DNA of 64,000 bases. Source: Kribbella soli. Its GTDB lineage: Bacteria; Actinomycetota; Actinomycetes; Propionibacteriales; Kribbellaceae. The translations under genes and the position numbers were made by a program. The notes beneath the pieces were generated by a model, which ran no database searches, was not told the DNA's origin, and saw only the letters and a program-made list of their open reading frames with translations. Where the stretch lies: the NCBI RefSeq assembly GCF_004331345.1, contig NZ_SJJZ01000003.1:1178001-1242000 (forward strand), read 5' to 3'. Positions 49,017 through 57,302 of this stretch are shown one piece after another (within the stretch, counting starts at the first letter, position 1; every line of letters begins with the position of its first letter).

Positions 49017-50669
49017 GTGACCACCCCTTCCCTCAGTCGCCGGAACTTCCTGCGCAGCGCCGTAGGTGTCGCCGTGATGAGTGCCACCGGCGTGCCGACG
49101 CTGGTTGCCTGCAGCAACGGCAGTACGACGGCCGGCCCCGCGCGAGCCTCCACCGTGACGCTCCCGACGTACGTCGCCTTCGAGGGACCGAAGCCGGATC
49201 TGGCCGGCACCGCGGACGGCGTACCGCCCGGCTACCTGACCTATCCGAAGGACCTCGTCACCACCGTGAAGACGCCGCCGCTGTCCGGCGGCAAGGTGAG
49301 TGTGATGACCGACATCTTCGACCCGCTGCCGCCGGCCAAGGACAAGAACGCGGCCTGGCAGGCGGTCGAGCAGAAGCTCGGCGGCACCCTCGACCTGACC
49401 ATCGTCCCGGACAGCGACTGGGCGACGAAGTTCCAGACCGTGCTGGCCGCCAACGAACTGCCGGACCTGGTCCTGTTGTCGGATTCCACTCTTGTCAACA
49501 ATCTACCGGCCTTTTTGTCGGCAAAGTGCACGGACCTGACGCCGTACCTGTCCGGTGACAAGGTCAAGGACTACCCGAACCTGGCCAACATCCCGCAGGT
49601 GATCTGGCAGGCGTGCGTGGTGCAGGACAAGATCTACGGGCTGCCGATCCCGCGCAGCATCACCGGCGGCGCGGGCTTCTACAACAAGCGGCTCTTCGAC
49701 GCGGCCGGCGTCGAGTACCCGGCCACCGCCGAGGACTTCCTGGCCGCGTGCAAGGAGCTGACCAAGCCGCAGCAGGGTCAGTGGGCGATCGTGAACTCGA
49801 AGGGCAACACGTTCTTCACGATGGTCCAGCAGATGTTCGGCGTACCGAACGGCTGGAAGGAGGACGGCGGCAAGCTGGTCCGCAGCTTCGAGACGCCGGA
49901 GTACAAGGCGGCGCTCGAGTTCGCCGTCCAGCTGGTCAAGGCCGGGGTCACGGTGCCGGGTTCCGACGGAATCGACGGCACCGCCCGGAAGAACGCGTTC
50001 CGGTCCGGCAAGGGCGCGCTCGTGTACGATGGGTTCCCGGCGTACTCCGGCTACGTCAAGGACATGTCCCGGCTGGACCCGAAGAACGACCCGCGGGCGG
50101 TCGTCCCGATGGCGCCCAAGGGCGGCAAGGCGAACACCTGGTCGGACAACATCCTGTTCGCCTACACGCTGATGAAGAAGGCCGACGAGACGCGCGCCAA
50201 GGAACTGCTCGCGGTGGCGAACTTCTTCGCCGCACCGTTCGGCAGCACCGAGAACCTGCTGCTCACGTACGGCGTCGAAGGCGTCGACTTCACCCGCGAC
50301 GCGAAGGGCAATCCGACGCTGACCAGCAAGGGCGAGGCCGAGCTGACGGTGCCGTGGAAGTACATCACCGCCCCGCCGCAGGCGCTCTACAACGCACAGT
50401 TCCCGACGTACGTCGAGCGCGCGCACGAGGACCTGACCAAGCTGATCGGCATGGTCGTCAAGGACCCGACCGCATCGCTGATCTCGCCGACCAACGACAA
50501 GTCCGGCGGTGACATCGGGCAGGCGCTGACCGACGTCCGCAACGACGTGATCGCCGGGCGGAAGCCGATCAGCGCGTTCGACACCGCGCTCAAGAAGTGG
50601 GCCAAGGACGGCGGCGACAAGATCCGCGGCGAGTTCGAGTCGGCCCTCGGCGGTGCGAGCCCGCGATGA
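49017..50669 (+). CDS. sugar ABC transporter substrate-binding protein, LplA-like
   Basis: The 550-residue protein carries a twin-arginine signal (LSRRNFLRSAVGVAVMSATG) and a lipobox ending VAC (Cys32). The mature part is long, as in LplA-type binders of oligosaccharides: FQTVLAANELPDLVLLSDST, YGLPIPRSITGGAGFYNKRL and AVVPMAPKGGKANTWSDNIL. The GTG start follows TAGGAGACCAATC. It overlaps the fucosidase gene start by 4 bases. It should bind the glycan product taken up by the two permeases. Confidence 0.94.
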   Translation: MTTPSLSRRNFLRSAVGVAVMSATGVPTLVACSNGSTTAGPARASTVTLPTYVAFEGPKPDLAGTADGVPPGYLTYPKDLVTTVKTPPLSGGKVSVMTDIFDPLPPAKDKNAAWQAVEQKLGGTLDLTIVPDSDWATKFQTVLAANELPDLVLLSDSTLVNNLPAFLSAKCTDLTPYLSGDKVKDYPNLANIPQVIWQACVVQDKIYGLPIPRSITGGAGFYNKRLFDAAGVEYPATAEDFLAACKELTKPQQGQWAIVNSKGNTFFTMVQQMFGVPNGWKEDGGKLVRSFETPEYKAALEFAVQLVKAGVTVPGSDGIDGTARKNAFRSGKGALVYDGFPAYSGYVKDMSRLDPKNDPRAVVPMAPKGGKANTWSDNILFAYTLMKKADETRAKELLAVANFFAAPFGSTENLLLTYGVEGVDFTRDAKGNPTLTSKGEAELTVPWKYITAPPQALYNAQFPTYVERAHEDLTKLIGMVVKDPTASLISPTNDKSGGDIGQALTDVRNDVIAGRKPISAFDTALKKWAKDGGDKIRGEFESALGGASPR

Positions 50670-51925
50670 GTTGGTTGACCGAGGCAAGGTTCGGGCTGTT
50701 CGTGCACTGGGGCATCTACGCGGCCGCGGCGCGGCACGAGTGGGTGAAGTCGTACGAACAGCTCACCGACGCCGACTACCAGCCGTACTTCGACCACTTC
50801 TCACCGGACCTGTACGACCCGGTGCGCTGGGCTGACGACGCCTGGAACGCGGGCATGCGCTACCTGGTGATCACCACCAAGCACCACGACGGGTTCTGCC
50901 TGTGGGACTCCAAGCTCACCGACTATTCGGCGCCGAACACGCCGTGGGGCAAGGATCTGCTCGCGCCGATGGTCGACGCGTTCCGCGAGCGCGGGTTCAA
51001 GATCGGGCTGTACCACTCGCTGCTCGACTGGCACCACCCGGAGTTCCCGGTCGACCTGTACCACCCGCAGCGCAAGGACGTCGACTTCATCGACCGTACG
51101 GCGGACCGCGACGTCTCGAAGTACGCCGACTACCTGCACGGGCAGGTCCGTGAACTGCTCACCGGGTACGGCAAGATCGACGTGATGTGGTTCGACTTCT
51201 CGTACGCCGACCGCGGGTTCAATGCCAAGGGTCCGGACGAGTGGCGGTCCGCAGAACTGCTGGCGATGGTTCGCGAACTGCAGCCCGGGATCCTGGTGAA
51301 CAACCGGCTCGGGCTCGGTTCGGGTGACTTCACCACGCCGGAGCAGGTCCAGCCGCCGGGGAACGAGGTTGCCGCTGGCAACGGTACACAGCTGCCGTGG
51401 GAGGCCTGCCACACTCTCAACGGCAGCTGGGGGTACCACCGCGACAACCACGACTGGAAGTCGCCGGCGTTGCTGATCCGGATGCTGGTCGACGCGGTCT
51501 CGAAGGGCGGCAACATGCTGCTCAACGTCGGCCCGAACGGCCGCGGCGCGTGGGAGCCGGGCGCCCTCGACGTACTGTCCGGGATCGGTTCCTGGATGCG
51601 GTTGCACGAGCGCTCGATCCGCGACTGCGGGCCGAGCACGTACGTTCCGCCGGCGGACTGCCGCTACACGCAGAACGGCCGGCGGCTCTACCTGCACGTG
51701 TTCGCGTGGCCGATGGGTCACCTCCACCTGCCGGGGCTCGGCGATCGGGTCGAGTACGCGCAGTTCCTGCACGACGCGTCCGAGATCAAGCGGATGGACG
51801 TCGATCCGGCGGCGCCCGGGCACACGTACCTGACCGGGCTCCCTGACAACACTCTGACGTTGAAGCTGCCGAACCGTGCACCGGAGGTCGACGGCTGCGT
51901 GATCGAGCTCTTCCTGAAGGACTGA
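50666..51925 (+). CDS. alpha-L-fucosidase, GH29
   Basis: The 419-residue protein fits the GH29 catalytic barrel: ARFGLFVHWGIYAAAARHEW, YLVITTKHHDGFCLWDSKLT, DLLAPMVDAFRERGFKIGLY, DVMWFDFSYADRG with the nucleophile Asp in the W-F-D segment, and KGGNMLLNVGPNGRG. There is no signal peptide, so it acts on imported fucosylated oligosaccharides. It is the last gene of the sugar ABC operon, overlapping the binding-protein gene by 4 bases, and a strong terminator follows. Confidence 0.94.
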   Translation: MSWLTEARFGLFVHWGIYAAAARHEWVKSYEQLTDADYQPYFDHFSPDLYDPVRWADDAWNAGMRYLVITTKHHDGFCLWDSKLTDYSAPNTPWGKDLLAPMVDAFRERGFKIGLYHSLLDWHHPEFPVDLYHPQRKDVDFIDRTADRDVSKYADYLHGQVRELLTGYGKIDVMWFDFSYADRGFNAKGPDEWRSAELLAMVRELQPGILVNNRLGLGSGDFTTPEQVQPPGNEVAAGNGTQLPWEACHTLNGSWGYHRDNHDWKSPALLIRMLVDAVSKGGNMLLNVGPNGRGAWEPGALDVLSGIGSWMRLHERSIRDCGPSTYVPPADCRYTQNGRRLYLHVFAWPMGHLHLPGLGDRVEYAQFLHDASEIKRMDVDPAAPGHTYLTGLPDNTLTLKLPNRAPEVDGCVIELFLKD

Positions 51926-51963
51926 GCCCGGAGCTCGCCAAGGACGGGCGCTCCCCCGGTACG

Positions 51964-52000
51964 ACGAAGGCACCCACCTCGACCCGGTGGGTGCCTTCGT
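51964..52000. terminator. strong bidirectional terminator
   Basis: A perfect 15-bp stem (ACGAAGGCACCCACC at 51964-51978 with its complement at 51986-52000) around a 7-base loop, followed by CCTTTTGG on the plus strand. It separates the convergent fucosidase and M60 peptidase genes. Confidence 0.92.
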
Positions 52001-52008
52001 CCTTTTGG

Positions 52009-53361
52009 CTACTGTCGGATTGTTGACGGGTCGACGGGCGGCGGGGTCAGGTGCAGGGCGGTGATCTGAGCAGTCGCCTCAGCGTCGACGGGAACACCCC
52101 AGGCGCGGAAGAAGTCGCTCAGGTCGTGGCCGGCGGTGCGGCTGGAGAGAACGACGAGGTTGCGCAGCCGCAGTACCTCGTCGGTGTAGTCGCTCGCGTA
52201 CGGGCGCTCGACCCGGACGAGCTTGTGCAGGTTCGGCCAGAAGCTGTCGCCGAACGCCAGCCGGAGCTGCTCGAACATCACCAGCTTCTCGTACGGGTCG
52301 AACGTCGTGCCGTAGTTCACGCCCGGCGTCCGCAGCTTGCCGGGAGCGCTCTGCCACGGGGTGAGCCCGGTCTTCGCGTCCGGTGCGTGCAGCCTCGGCT
52401 GCTGACCGTACTTCGTGGCGAAGACCGCGTTCACCGCGAGCGAGTAGATGTTGACCGTCACCTCGGTCAGCGAACTCGGCTTGTAGGTGATCTGCTGATG
52501 CTGGTGGCCGAGCTCGTGGTAGATGCCCCAGCCGCGCGTCCGCAGAGCCGCGACCGTCAGCATCCGATCCTGGATCGGCGGCGGGAACGACATGTGGCCG
52601 TGGGTCGCGTACGCCCCGACGCCGGTGATCGCGGACGGGTACCCGACGAAGTGGTAACGGTGCGCCAGACGGGCGTGCTCCGGCGCGGATCCGTCGTACC
52701 CGCTGGTGGCGTCCTCGATCCGGATGATGTCCTCGTACGTGGACAGCAGGTCGGTGTGGTTCTCGGTCCGATACGTCAGGGCCGAGGCACGCTCGACGGT
52801 GATCATCGCGTGCGGGCTCAGAAGTTCGACGTACGGCGTCGTGCGCTCGTCGAGCCGGCGCTGGAAGTCGGCCTCGCCGGTGCGGCCGAGGACGAAGTAC
52901 GGCATCGGCTGCGCCTCCTCGCCGATCGTGACCTTCGCCTGGCCGGTCTCGCCGATCAGCTTGAGGTAGACGACGCCACCGCCGGCGTCGGTGACGGTGT
53001 TGCGGCCGACCTGGAGCGGGTAGTCGCGCGGCGACTTGAACTCCTTGCGCGCGTCGGCGTCGGGTGCGCCGATCACGAGCGTCGGCGCCAGACTCCCGGC
53101 GTGGACGACCACATTGAGGGCGGTGTCCGCGGGCAGATAGAAGCCGGTGGAGCGGAGCTCGCTGGCGCTCAGCGAGTTCTGCGTGCGGTCGAGCTCGGTC
53201 GTGCGCGCCGACGGCAACGCGGGGATGGTGAAGGTGTACGTGGTCTGCGCTCTCGCCACCGCTGGTACGGCGGCCAGCGCGAGACCGGCTCCGGCTACTT
53301 GAAGGACACGTCGCCTGGTGAGCTGCCCCGCGAACTGTTGCGGGCGGGCGTGCGGCATCAT
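52009..53361 (-). CDS. secreted M60-type metallopeptidase
   Basis: The 450-residue product has a Tat signal (LTRRRVLQVAGAGLALAAVP, cleavage near AVARA). The zinc motif HELGH lies in WGIYHELGHQHQQ, with the further Glu expected downstream (EVTVNIYSLAVN), as in peptidase M60/enhancin-like enzymes that cleave mucin-type glycoproteins. An N-terminal beta domain has FYLPADTALNVVVHAG. GGAGG precedes the double ATG. It is downstream of the lyase gene on the same strand (80-base gap). Confidence 0.9.
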   Translation of the reverse strand: MMPHARPQQFAGQLTRRRVLQVAGAGLALAAVPAVARAQTTYTFTIPALPSARTTELDRTQNSLSASELRSTGFYLPADTALNVVVHAGSLAPTLVIGAPDADARKEFKSPRDYPLQVGRNTVTDAGGGVVYLKLIGETGQAKVTIGEEAQPMPYFVLGRTGEADFQRRLDERTTPYVELLSPHAMITVERASALTYRTENHTDLLSTYEDIIRIEDATSGYDGSAPEHARLAHRYHFVGYPSAITGVGAYATHGHMSFPPPIQDRMLTVAALRTRGWGIYHELGHQHQQITYKPSSLTEVTVNIYSLAVNAVFATKYGQQPRLHAPDAKTGLTPWQSAPGKLRTPGVNYGTTFDPYEKLVMFEQLRLAFGDSFWPNLHKLVRVERPYASDYTDEVLRLRNLVVLSSRTAGHDLSDFFRAWGVPVDAEATAQITALHLTPPPVDPSTIRQ

Positions 53362-53441
53362 CGAACAACCTCCTGGTTGAACTTGCCAGCACCCGGCGAC
53401 CCGGCCGGCGCGGCTTGCCGACCCCGGTTGCTTGCGGAAAC

Positions 53442-55814
53442 TCAGTTGAAGGACACGGTGTGGGTGGCGCCCTTCGTGCCACCGACGGCGACGTCCAGCA
53501 CCAGCTGTTTGCCGGTAGCAACTACCGTGACGGCCGGATCCTTGGCGATCACGCCGCCGACCTGACGGTCGATCGTCAGCCGGACGGTTTGCGCGGTCCG
53601 GCTCGGATCGGACACGGCGACAGTCGTCGTCCGGCCTTCGCTGCCGATCACCACGGACGCGGGCCCGTCACTGGCCACCGATCGCCGCCCGTCGGTCACC
53701 TCGGACACGGAACCGGCTGTCCAGAAGTTGACCAGGAGCAGGTTCTCCCGGTGGGACCGGATCGCTTGGACATTCGGATTGTTGACAAGCACGGTCATCC
53801 CCGGATCGGCCGCGCGCTCGGCCGTCTGCCGGCTGGTCGCGTTGGGCAACACGACGTACGCGTAGTCCCCGGTCTCGGTCCCGTGTTCCAGGATGAGCTT
53901 GGCGTAGCGGCGGGTGTACGGCGTCGTCGAGCCCGCCGTGTCGTTGCCGATGTTGATCTCGGACCACGATCCGGTGCGGTCCTCGCGCTGGATCCTGAGT
54001 TGCCCTCCACTGGGGAACACGTAGCCGGCGACGCCCTCCAGGTGCGCCCACTGCGGGTCGTCGTAGGTCCGGTCTGTTGCTGCGCTGCCGTCGAGCAGCA
54101 GCGCGGCCGTCCCGTCCTCGTGGAGATTCCGATTGTCGACAATCGTCTCGACCGGAAACCCGTCGGTGCCGGTGATTCCGGCGCCGAGGGCAACGATCGA
54201 CTCGCGGAGGCAGAACCAGGACTTCCTTGCCTGCAAGGACTTGTCGTGGTTGATCAGGTGCATGCCGACCGCACCGGCGATGTTCTTGTACGACGCTCCA
54301 CCGACCCAATCGGCGTACGCCGCGACTGTGCCGGTGCCGCTCCCGGAGCCGCCCGGCTGGCGGGGTTGCGTACTGACCGTCGTACCAGGCATGCGTTGCG
54401 CGTCGACCGTCGGCCAGTACGCGTCGTTGAACTGGGACTGGTCGCGGTTGTAGAGGTACGTCATGCCGTCGCCGACGTACCAGCCGCGGAGGTTCTCGCC
54501 GTTGCCCCACTCGTAGCGCGCCATCCGCTTCGACGACATCGCGATCGCGAACGTCCAGCCCGGGCGGCGGTGCACGACGCGGTCCTGGTTGTAGAACTGG
54601 AAGTGCCGCGGGACAGCCGGTGCCGGGACGGCGCCGCTGTCGTCGAGCAGCGCCTTCGCCCGGGAGATCTCCGGGATCGACGCGCCCGGGAGGTAGTCGT
54701 TGAGGCGGTCGCGGGTGATCCAGCCCTTGGCCAGCGCCTTGTAGCGCGAGGCATACGGCTCAGCGACGCCGCTCGCGAGGAGCAGGACGGTCGACGTGGT
54801 GCCGTGGCCGTTGCGATGGTCGCCGGCCCGCTCGCGGGAGATCGCGCGGCCGGAGACGCCGTCCATCATCAGACCGTCGACGACGAAGGGCGCGAAGCTC
54901 GCGTCGACCGCGTCCAGGAGTACGGCGCGGTTCGGGTCGGCGATCTCCCAGGTGGAGCCGCCGAGCAGGGCGATCAGGTTCGCGACCCCGCCGAGCGCGA
55001 CGTTGCCGTACGTTCCGACGTACGCGAGGTTGCCGTGCTGGACGAACGAGCCGTCGCGGTAGAAGCCGTCGCCGCTCGTGACATAGGTGAAGACGCTGTT
55101 CTTGCCGGCCTCGGCGACGTCGCTGAGGGCGTCGCGGGCGGCGGCCAGCTTGTCGGCCGACTTTCCGACGATGCCGCGGAGCGCGACGATCAGCGCCTTG
55201 TCGACGCGGTTGGCGCCGGTCTCGCGGAGCGTGGGCGAGTTGGTACGCCGGTTCGGGTCCGGGACGAACCGGTCGACGGCCGTCAGGTACTTGGTGATCT
55301 GCTCAGCGGACAGGACGTCGTACGCGAGGACGCAGGTGTCGAGGAGGGCCCGCGGCGCACCGATCTCCCAGAACCACCAGTTCCCGGTCTCTTTGAGCGT
55401 CTCGTTGTAGGCGTTCGCGTTGAGGAAGTCGAGGGCGCCGCTCAACAGTTCGCCGGTCTGCGCAGTGCCTGTGGTCGCGCGTGCGAGCGCGATCGTCTTC
55501 AGGCGCGTATAGCTGATCGAGAAGTTCCCACTCGTCGAACTGAGCGGCAGATCCGGCCAGAGCGCCGTCCGGTCGGCCGCCGTGATCATCGTGTCGGCGT
55601 ACTGCTGCGCCTGCGTGCTCAGGTTGGCGAGTGCATCGGCGTACGCCGGATCGGCCGTGTCGATCGCCCCGCCGGTGTTGAGCTCGGCCCAGCGTGAGCG
55701 GAGTACGTCGTACTCGTCCTCGGCGAACGCACGGGTGGGTAACCCGAGCGTGCTGAGCGCGCCGGCGGCGAGCCCGGCCTGAAGCAACAGCCGTCGACGG
55801 ATGAAGGGCGGCAT
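53442..55814 (-). CDS. secreted polysaccharide lyase family 8 protein
   Basis: The 790-residue product has a Tat signal (FIRRRLLLQAGLAAGALSTL). An alpha-toroid domain contains NWWFWEIGAPRALLD and the catalytic His/Tyr region DGSFVQHGNLAYVGTYGNVA, then RGWYVGDGMTYLYN. Super-sandwich beta domains follow (WVGGASYKNIAGAVGMHLIN, KSWFCLRESIVALGAGI, and a final KGATHTVSFN). Family 8 lyases act on hyaluronan, chondroitin or xanthan; the sequence does not let me choose. A LacI-type operator lies 19 bases upstream. Confidence 0.93.
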   Translation of the reverse strand: MPPFIRRRLLLQAGLAAGALSTLGLPTRAFAEDEYDVLRSRWAELNTGGAIDTADPAYADALANLSTQAQQYADTMITAADRTALWPDLPLSSTSGNFSISYTRLKTIALARATTGTAQTGELLSGALDFLNANAYNETLKETGNWWFWEIGAPRALLDTCVLAYDVLSAEQITKYLTAVDRFVPDPNRRTNSPTLRETGANRVDKALIVALRGIVGKSADKLAAARDALSDVAEAGKNSVFTYVTSGDGFYRDGSFVQHGNLAYVGTYGNVALGGVANLIALLGGSTWEIADPNRAVLLDAVDASFAPFVVDGLMMDGVSGRAISRERAGDHRNGHGTTSTVLLLASGVAEPYASRYKALAKGWITRDRLNDYLPGASIPEISRAKALLDDSGAVPAPAVPRHFQFYNQDRVVHRRPGWTFAIAMSSKRMARYEWGNGENLRGWYVGDGMTYLYNRDQSQFNDAYWPTVDAQRMPGTTVSTQPRQPGGSGSGTGTVAAYADWVGGASYKNIAGAVGMHLINHDKSLQARKSWFCLRESIVALGAGITGTDGFPVETIVDNRNLHEDGTAALLLDGSAATDRTYDDPQWAHLEGVAGYVFPSGGQLRIQREDRTGSWSEINIGNDTAGSTTPYTRRYAKLILEHGTETGDYAYVVLPNATSRQTAERAADPGMTVLVNNPNVQAIRSHRENLLLVNFWTAGSVSEVTDGRRSVASDGPASVVIGSEGRTTTVAVSDPSRTAQTVRLTIDRQVGGVIAKDPAVTVVATGKQLVLDVAVGGTKGATHTVSFN
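54130..54145. repeat. palindrome CGATTGTCGACAATCG (recurrent word)
   Basis: A perfect 16-bp palindrome inside the lyase gene. Its 12-bp core ATTGTCGACAAT recurs exactly at 62038-62049 and with one mismatch at 11569-11580, 30766-30777, 62305-62316 and 11406-11417. In coding regions it is often made from rare ATT and AAT codons (Ile-Val-Asp-Asn). Confidence 0.6.
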
Positions 55815-55832
55815 CGCGACTCCTCGAACGGT

Positions 55833-55846
55833 AGTAAACGCTTACC
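55833..55846. promoter_or_regulatory. LacI-type operator AGTAAACGCTTACC
   Basis: It matches the sites at 46970 and 47083 with one outer mismatch. Its place just upstream of the lyase ATG ties the lyase-peptidase pair to the sugar ABC regulon. Confidence 0.78.
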
Positions 55847-55889
55847 GCCAAGACTGCCGTCTGCTCATAACAGTCGTCAACAGGTGACT

Positions 55890-55907
55890 GTGATCAGTTG
55901 TGATCAC
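55890..55907. promoter_or_regulatory. inverted repeat GTGATC-N6-GATCAC
   Basis: A perfect 18-bp inverted repeat, also readable as two direct GTGATCA words, upstream of the lyase operator and ending 1 base before the hemW stop codon. It resembles CRP-like or GntR-like sites and may add catabolite or second-signal control. Confidence 0.5.
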
Positions 55908-55908
55908 T

Positions 55909-57120
55909 TCACGGGAGCAGGTCCCGGACCACCGCATCGGCCAGCAACCGCCCGCGGTCGGTCAGCACGAGCCGGTCGCCGGACACCACGACCAGCCCGT
56001 CGGCCATCACCTGGTCCAGTGCGGCGCGACCGGGCTCGTCGAGCACGTCCAGCGGCAGACCTGCCGACAACCTGACCTCGAGCAGCACCCGCTCGACGCG
56101 CCGGGTCTCCTCATCGAGGGTCTCCCGCGCGTGCGCCGGGCTCTCGCCGGCGTTGATGCGCTCGGCGTACGCGCTCGGATGCTTGACGTTCCACCAGCGC
56201 ACCCCGCCGACATGGCTGTGCGCGCCCGGCCCGATCCCCCACCAGGTGTCGCCACGCCAGTACAGCTCGTTGTGCCGGCAGCGCGCCGCCGTACTGCGGG
56301 CCCAGTTGGACACCTCGTACCACCGCAGCCCCTCGGCCGACAGCAGCTCGTCGGCCAGCACGTACTTGTCGGCCAGGTCGTCGTCGTCCGGCATCGGCAG
56401 CTCACCGCGCCGGATCCGCCGCGCGAGCTGCGTGCCGTCCTCGATGATCAACGCATACGCGCTGACATGGTCCGGCTGCGCCGACAACGCCGACTCGAGC
56501 GACGCCCGCCAGTCGTCGAGCGACTCCCCCGGCGTCCCGTAGATGAGGTCCAGGTTCACATGCTCGAACCCGGCCGCGGTCGCTTCCTTGACGGCCTGCA
56601 ACGCGCGTCCCGGCGTGTGCTGCCGGTCGAGAATCCGCAGTACGTGCGACGACGCGCTCTGCATCCCGAAACTCACCCGGGTGAATCCCACCTCCAGCAA
56701 TGCCTCGAGGTACGCCGGGTCCACCGACTCCGGATTCGCCTCGGTCGTCACCTCCGCACCAGGCGCGAGACCGAACTCGTCCCGCACCGCGGCCAGCATC
56801 TTCCCCAGATCGGCGGCCGGCAGCAGGGTCGGCGTACCGCCCCCGAAGAACACCGTGTCGACCGGACGGTCCAGATCCCCCAGCACCCGCCGTGCCATCC
56901 GGACCTCGTCAACTGCGGTCTCGGCGTACGACGCCTGCGAACCGCCGCCGCCCAACTCCTTGGCGGTGTAGGTGTTGAAGTCGCAGTACCCGCACCGCGA
57001 CGCACAGAACGGCACGTGCAGGTAGAACCCCAACGGCCGCCCGGCAGCCTCCCGGACAGCAGCATCCGGCAACGCCCCATCCCTGGGCGCAACCTCCCCC
57101 TCAGGCAATGTCGACGGCAC
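55909..57120 (-). CDS. hemW: HemW-like radical SAM heme chaperone
   Basis: The 403-residue product has the radical SAM cluster motif CASRCGYCDFNTYT (CxxxCxYC), VDTVFFGGGTPTLLPAADLG, EVTTEANPESVDPAYLEAL and LDLIYGTPGESLDDWRASL. HNELYWRGDTWWGIGPGAHS is typical of HemW, which delivers heme, and not of HemN coproporphyrinogen oxidase. The GTG at 57120 follows GGGGGC. In many actinobacteria hemW lies near hrcA; here it is 27 kb away with unrelated neighbours. Confidence 0.93.
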   Translation of the reverse strand: MPSTLPEGEVAPRDGALPDAAVREAAGRPLGFYLHVPFCASRCGYCDFNTYTAKELGGGGSQASYAETAVDEVRMARRVLGDLDRPVDTVFFGGGTPTLLPAADLGKMLAAVRDEFGLAPGAEVTTEANPESVDPAYLEALLEVGFTRVSFGMQSASSHVLRILDRQHTPGRALQAVKEATAAGFEHVNLDLIYGTPGESLDDWRASLESALSAQPDHVSAYALIIEDGTQLARRIRRGELPMPDDDDLADKYVLADELLSAEGLRWYEVSNWARSTAARCRHNELYWRGDTWWGIGPGAHSHVGGVRWWNVKHPSAYAERINAGESPAHARETLDEETRRVERVLLEVRLSAGLPLDVLDEPGRAALDQVMADGLVVVSGDRLVLTDRGRLLADAVVRDLLP

Positions 57121-57139
57121 GCCCCCATCGTACGGACCA

Positions 57140-57220
57140 ACGGGTAGTGGTCGGCCACACGCAGCCCGACCCAACGCTCGCAGCGCTCGCCGCCGCCTCG
57201 ACAACCCGACCACTACCCGT
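57140..57220. promoter_or_regulatory. 15-bp inverted repeat spaced by 51 bp between hemW and MFS gene
   Basis: ACGGGTAGTGGTCGG (57140-57154) is perfectly inverted at 57206-57220. The pair lies between divergent starts, a layout for two operators bridged by a looped regulator, or for a long RNA hairpin in the hemW leader. Confidence 0.55.
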
Positions 57221-57302
57221 CCGTCGGTACGCCGAGGATTTCTTCACGGGATCGCCGCGGTTCTGTCGTGGCGGAGTGTGCCCATCCGATTACATTCGGC
57301 TC

